Assembly: GCF_000993785.3 (NCBI RefSeq)
Contig: NZ_CP009922.3
Coordinates: forward strand, 1,860,001 to 1,924,000
Direction: 5' to 3'
Source of the DNA: Streptomyces xiamenensis
GTDB taxonomy: Bacteria; Actinomycetota; Actinomycetes; Streptomycetales; Streptomycetaceae
Length of the DNA stretch: 64,000 nt
Shown: piece after piece, positions 61,485 to 64,000 of the stretch
Layout: the number at the start of each line of letters is the position of its first letter
Position numbering within the stretch: the stretch's first letter is position 1
Notes under the pieces: generated by a model
What the model was told of the DNA's origin: nothing
What the model saw: only the letters and a program-made list of their open reading frames with translations
Database searches by the model: none
Program-made: the position numbers and the translations under genes

Positions 61485-63059
61485 GTGACACCGCGCACCA
61501 CCGCATCGCGCCGCCGCCCGGCACTCGCGGTGGCCGCCGGAGCCGGCGCGCTGCTCGCGGTGAGTGCCGCCCTGGGACGGTACGTACGTCCCACCTCCGA
61601 CGACTGGTGCGCCGCCTGGAAGACCCGCGAGATGGGCGTCCACGGCATCACCTGGGACTTCTACACCACCCAGAACGGCCGGATCGCCAACGCCTTCCTC
61701 AACGGCGTCACCTACACCGCCGGGCTGCTCGGCCCGAAGCTGCTGCCCGCCTTCCTGCTCCTCACCCTCGCCACCGGACTCGTCGTCCTGGGCCGCACCC
61801 TGGCCGTCCGCACCGGCCGTGAGGCTCCACTGCCGGCCCTGATCGCCGCCGCCCTCGTCCTGCCCGCCCTGCTGGTGTACGCCTCGCCGCTGCCCTACCA
61901 GACCCTGCTGTGGGCCCCCTCCACCATCTCCCACACCCTGCCCGCGATCATCGGCCTCTGGCTGATCGTCTGGGCGCTGTGGGCCCAGCGGCGCGGCAAG
62001 CGCGCCCGCCGTGCCGCGGTGCTCGGGGTGCTGGCCGCCGGGGTCTTCCTCGGCACCCTCAGCGAGGCGTTCAGCGCGGTCGCCCTCGTCCTGGCCGGCC
62101 TCGCCGGACTCGCCGCCCTGGCCCGCCGCCGCACCCCCGACGGCCACTACGTCCTCACCTGGTGCGCCGCCGGATGCCTCGGCCTGCTCGCCGGGCTCGC
62201 CCTGCTCTACACCTCCCCCGGCGCCCGCGCCCGGCGGCGCGTGCACCCGCCCGCCGGCGACCCCTTCTCCACCGCCGAACTCTCCGCCACCGTGCACGAC
62301 TGGCTGCGGGTGTGGGAGTTCCTCGGGCGCGCCGCCGGCTCCTGGGTGTGGCTCGGCGCGTTCACCGTCGGCGTCCTGCTCGGCCTGGCCCTGCGCACCG
62401 CACCCCTGTCGCTGCCCCCGCTGACCGCGCCCCACCCTCCGCCAGCCTCCGGCCGGGGGTACCCCCAGCCGGCCACCGACACCCCCGTACGGCGCGGCGC
62501 CGACTCCGGCATGGTCGTCCTGCCCGCGCTGCCCGGGATCTCCGGCCGGCTCGCCCTGGCCGTCCCCGCCCTCGCGGTGGCGCTCACCTCCCTGGCCGTC
62601 GTCGCCGCCCTGCGGCTGGGCTACGGGGAAGGCGGCTGGACGTACTACCGCACCTGGAACAGCTTCCTGCTGCCCCTGCTGCTCGCCCTGTGCTGCTACG
62701 GCATGCTCGCCGGCCAGGTCCTCGCCACCCGGCTGCGCCCCCGCGCCCGCACCGTGGCCGCCCTGCTCACCACCGCCGCCACCCTGGGCGCCCTGGCCGG
62801 ACTGCTCCCCGACGTACGGTCCCTCGCCACCGAGACCCGCGACCGCGCCGCCGCCTGGGACGCGCAGGACGCCCGCATCCGTACCGAGGCCGCCGCCGGT
62901 GCCACCGCCGTCGGCTACCAGCCGCTGCACATCGCCGGGCTCACCGAGCCCTTCATGGCCAAGAACGCCGAGGGCGACTGGGCCGCGCGCTGTGTCGCCG
63001 GCTTCTACCAGGTGGACCGCATCGAACCCATCGAACCCCGAGGGGGCGCAACCCCATGA
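61485..63059 (+). CDS. DUF6056-type polytopic membrane protein
   Basis: A 524-aa protein with about ten hydrophobic helices, likely a DUF6056/GtrII-like GT-C glycosyltransferase. The first outer loop has the acidic motif RYVRPTSDDWCAAWKTREMG, where GT-C enzymes place catalytic acids. GAAGGAGGG precedes the GTG start. A Pro-rich cytoplasmic segment (about 320-345) is encoded by a palindromic repeat element at 62437. It probably uses polyprenyl-phosphate sugars from the divergent GtrB. Its stop overlaps the start of the following GT2 gene (ATGA). Confidence 0.78.
   Translation: MTPRTTASRRRPALAVAAGAGALLAVSAALGRYVRPTSDDWCAAWKTREMGVHGITWDFYTTQNGRIANAFLNGVTYTAGLLGPKLLPAFLLLTLATGLVVLGRTLAVRTGREAPLPALIAAALVLPALLVYASPLPYQTLLWAPSTISHTLPAIIGLWLIVWALWAQRRGKRARRAAVLGVLAAGVFLGTLSEAFSAVALVLAGLAGLAALARRRTPDGHYVLTWCAAGCLGLLAGLALLYTSPGARARRRVHPPAGDPFSTAELSATVHDWLRVWEFLGRAAGSWVWLGAFTVGVLLGLALRTAPLSLPPLTAPHPPPASGRGYPQPATDTPVRRGADSGMVVLPALPGISGRLALAVPALAVALTSLAVVAALRLGYGEGGWTYYRTWNSFLLPLLLALCCYGMLAGQVLATRLRPRARTVAALLTTAATLGALAGLLPDVRSLATETRDRAAAWDAQDARIRTEAAAGATAVGYQPLHIAGLTEPFMAKNAEGDWAARCVAGFYQVDRIEPIEPRGGATP
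62437..62476. repeat. Palindromic repeat-like element inside a gene
   Basis: The stretch centred on GGCCGGGGGTACCCCCAGCC contains the perfect dyad GGGGGT-ACCCCC (62455-62466) next to CAGCCTCCGGCCGG. From memory, this resembles a short repeat scattered through Streptomyces genomes. Here it is translated in frame as a Pro/Gly-rich loop. Confidence 0.4.
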
Positions 63060-64000
63060 CCGACACGACGCTGACACCGGACGTCACGGTCGTCGTCATC
63101 ACCTACAACGACGCCCACCGGCTGCCCCGCGCCGTCCACTCCGTCCTGCGGCAGACCCTGCGCAACCTGGAGGTGATCATCGCGGACGACTGCTCCACCG
63201 ACGACACCGAACGGGTCGCCGGCGAACTGGCCGCCACCGACCCCCGGGTACGCGTCCTGCGGCTGCCGGAGAACAGCGGCGGCTGCAGCGCCCCCCGCAA
63301 CGCCGGCATCGACGCCGCCCGCGCCCCGTACCTGATGTTCCTCGACAGCGACGACGAACTCCCGCGCCACGCCTGCAAATCCCTGCTGCTGACCGCCGAG
63401 GCCACCGGCGTCGACTTCGTCACCGGCGAGGTCACCCGGGTGAACGAGGAGAACGGCGCCCGCGCCCTGTGGTACCCGGAGCTGTTCGACAGCGATGTGC
63501 GCGTGGTGGACGGCATCGCGCGGGCGCCCGAGTTCTTCACCGACCACCTGTCCACCAACAAGCTCTACCGCGCCGCGTTCATCGCCCGCCACCGGCTGCG
63601 CTTCCCGACCGGCATGCACTACGAGGACCAGCTGTTCACCGCGAAGGCGTTCACCCTCGCCGACCGCTTCGCCGTCGTGCCCTGGCCCGTGTACACCTGG
63701 TACCTCGCCCACGACCCCGGCCAGCTGTCCATCTCCTCCAGCCGGCACAAGATGGCCAACGTCCGCGACCGGGTGCACGCCGCCCGGCTCATCGACACCT
63801 TCCTCACCGACAGCGGCAACGCCGCGCTGCGCCCCGCCAAGGACACCAAGTTCCTCCGTCACGACCTGCGGCTCTACCTCGGCGACCTGCCCTTCCGCGA
63901 CCTGGAGTGGATCGGGGAGTTCACCGAGGTGGTCTCCGAGTACCTCAGCACCGGGATCACCCCGCAGGCGCGCGCCGAGCTCCCCCGCGAACAGCGCGTG
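63056..64000 (+). CDS. GT2 glycosyltransferase, cut by window end
   Basis: The first 315 residues of a GT2 enzyme; no stop is reached by 64000. The GT-A core is complete: VTVVVITYNDAHRLPRAVHS, ADDCSTDDTERVAGE, ENSGGCSAPRNAGIDAARAP and the DXD-like MFLDSDDELPRH. It is a close paralogue of the GT2 at 53332, sharing NSGGC-x-x-PRN, NKLY and TKFLRHDLRLYLGDLP. It is translationally coupled to the DUF6056-type gene and probably extends the same surface glycan. Confidence 0.88.
   Translation, partial: MTDTTLTPDVTVVVITYNDAHRLPRAVHSVLRQTLRNLEVIIADDCSTDDTERVAGELAATDPRVRVLRLPENSGGCSAPRNAGIDAARAPYLMFLDSDDELPRHACKSLLLTAEATGVDFVTGEVTRVNEENGARALWYPELFDSDVRVVDGIARAPEFFTDHLSTNKLYRAAFIARHRLRFPTGMHYEDQLFTAKAFTLADRFAVVPWPVYTWYLAHDPGQLSISSSRHKMANVRDRVHAARLIDTFLTDSGNAALRPAKDTKFLRHDLRLYLGDLPFRDLEWIGEFTEVVSEYLSTGITPQARAELPREQRV

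Overview
The window is GC-rich actinobacterial chromosome, almost certainly from a Streptomyces or close relative. Supporting signs are the very high GC content, frequent GTG starts, ATGA/GTGA stop-start overlaps, a tmRNA with the tag ANTKRDSFALAA, CUT1 sugar transporters with and without their own ATPase, a surface protein with the LAETG sorting signal, and core blocks that I recall from Streptomyces (prfB next to two PkaA/PkaB-like kinases; ftsE-ftsX-smpB-ssrA). Assignments come from reading translations and motifs; no database search was run.

Layout. (1) 107-1359: a 44-residue peptide translationally coupled to a PIMT-like methyltransferase. (2) 1435-14850: a myo-inositol uptake and catabolism locus. 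A leftward arm carries an IolE/IolI-type TIM barrel, iolG, a GntR regulator, a lipoprotein binding protein, two permeases and an ATPase with an apparent 1-bp frameshift. A rightward arm carries iolC, a Cgl0159-type aldolase, iolB, iolD and mmsA. Two near-identical 14-bp sites, one before gntR and one at the iolC promoter, suggest a single regulator for both arms. (3) 15021-17159: a small HTH protein, copZ behind a CsoR-like operator, and citrate synthase. (4) 17385-25380: recD2, then a leftward operon of a 42-aa exported peptide, an ATP-grasp ligase, a SerK-like DUF1015 protein and possibly a flavin oxidoreductase, divergent from two tandem paralogous regulators. This is the best candidate for an undescribed system. 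(5) 25521-29842: AraC/flavodoxin-fold reductase and LysR/MFS divergent pairs.

(6) 29731-41660: a penicillin-binding protein, tmRNA, smpB, an S41 protease, ftsX, ftsE, a repeat-rich LAETG surface protein, prfB and two membrane Ser/Thr kinases. (7) 42022-45921: a 1299-aa FHA/FtsK-like protein with a non-canonical Walker A. (8) 46149-49811: a second CUT1 transporter with no ATPase; one permease carries an inserted extracellular beta-domain. (9) 49911-64000: a methyltransferase, then cell-surface glycan genes (GT2-TagF fusion, two related GT2 enzymes, galE, GtrA/GtrB, a PIG-L deacetylase, a DUF6056-type membrane protein) interrupted by an ArsR-like regulator, an M23 peptidase and an XRE-cupin regulator. 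The last gene runs off the window.
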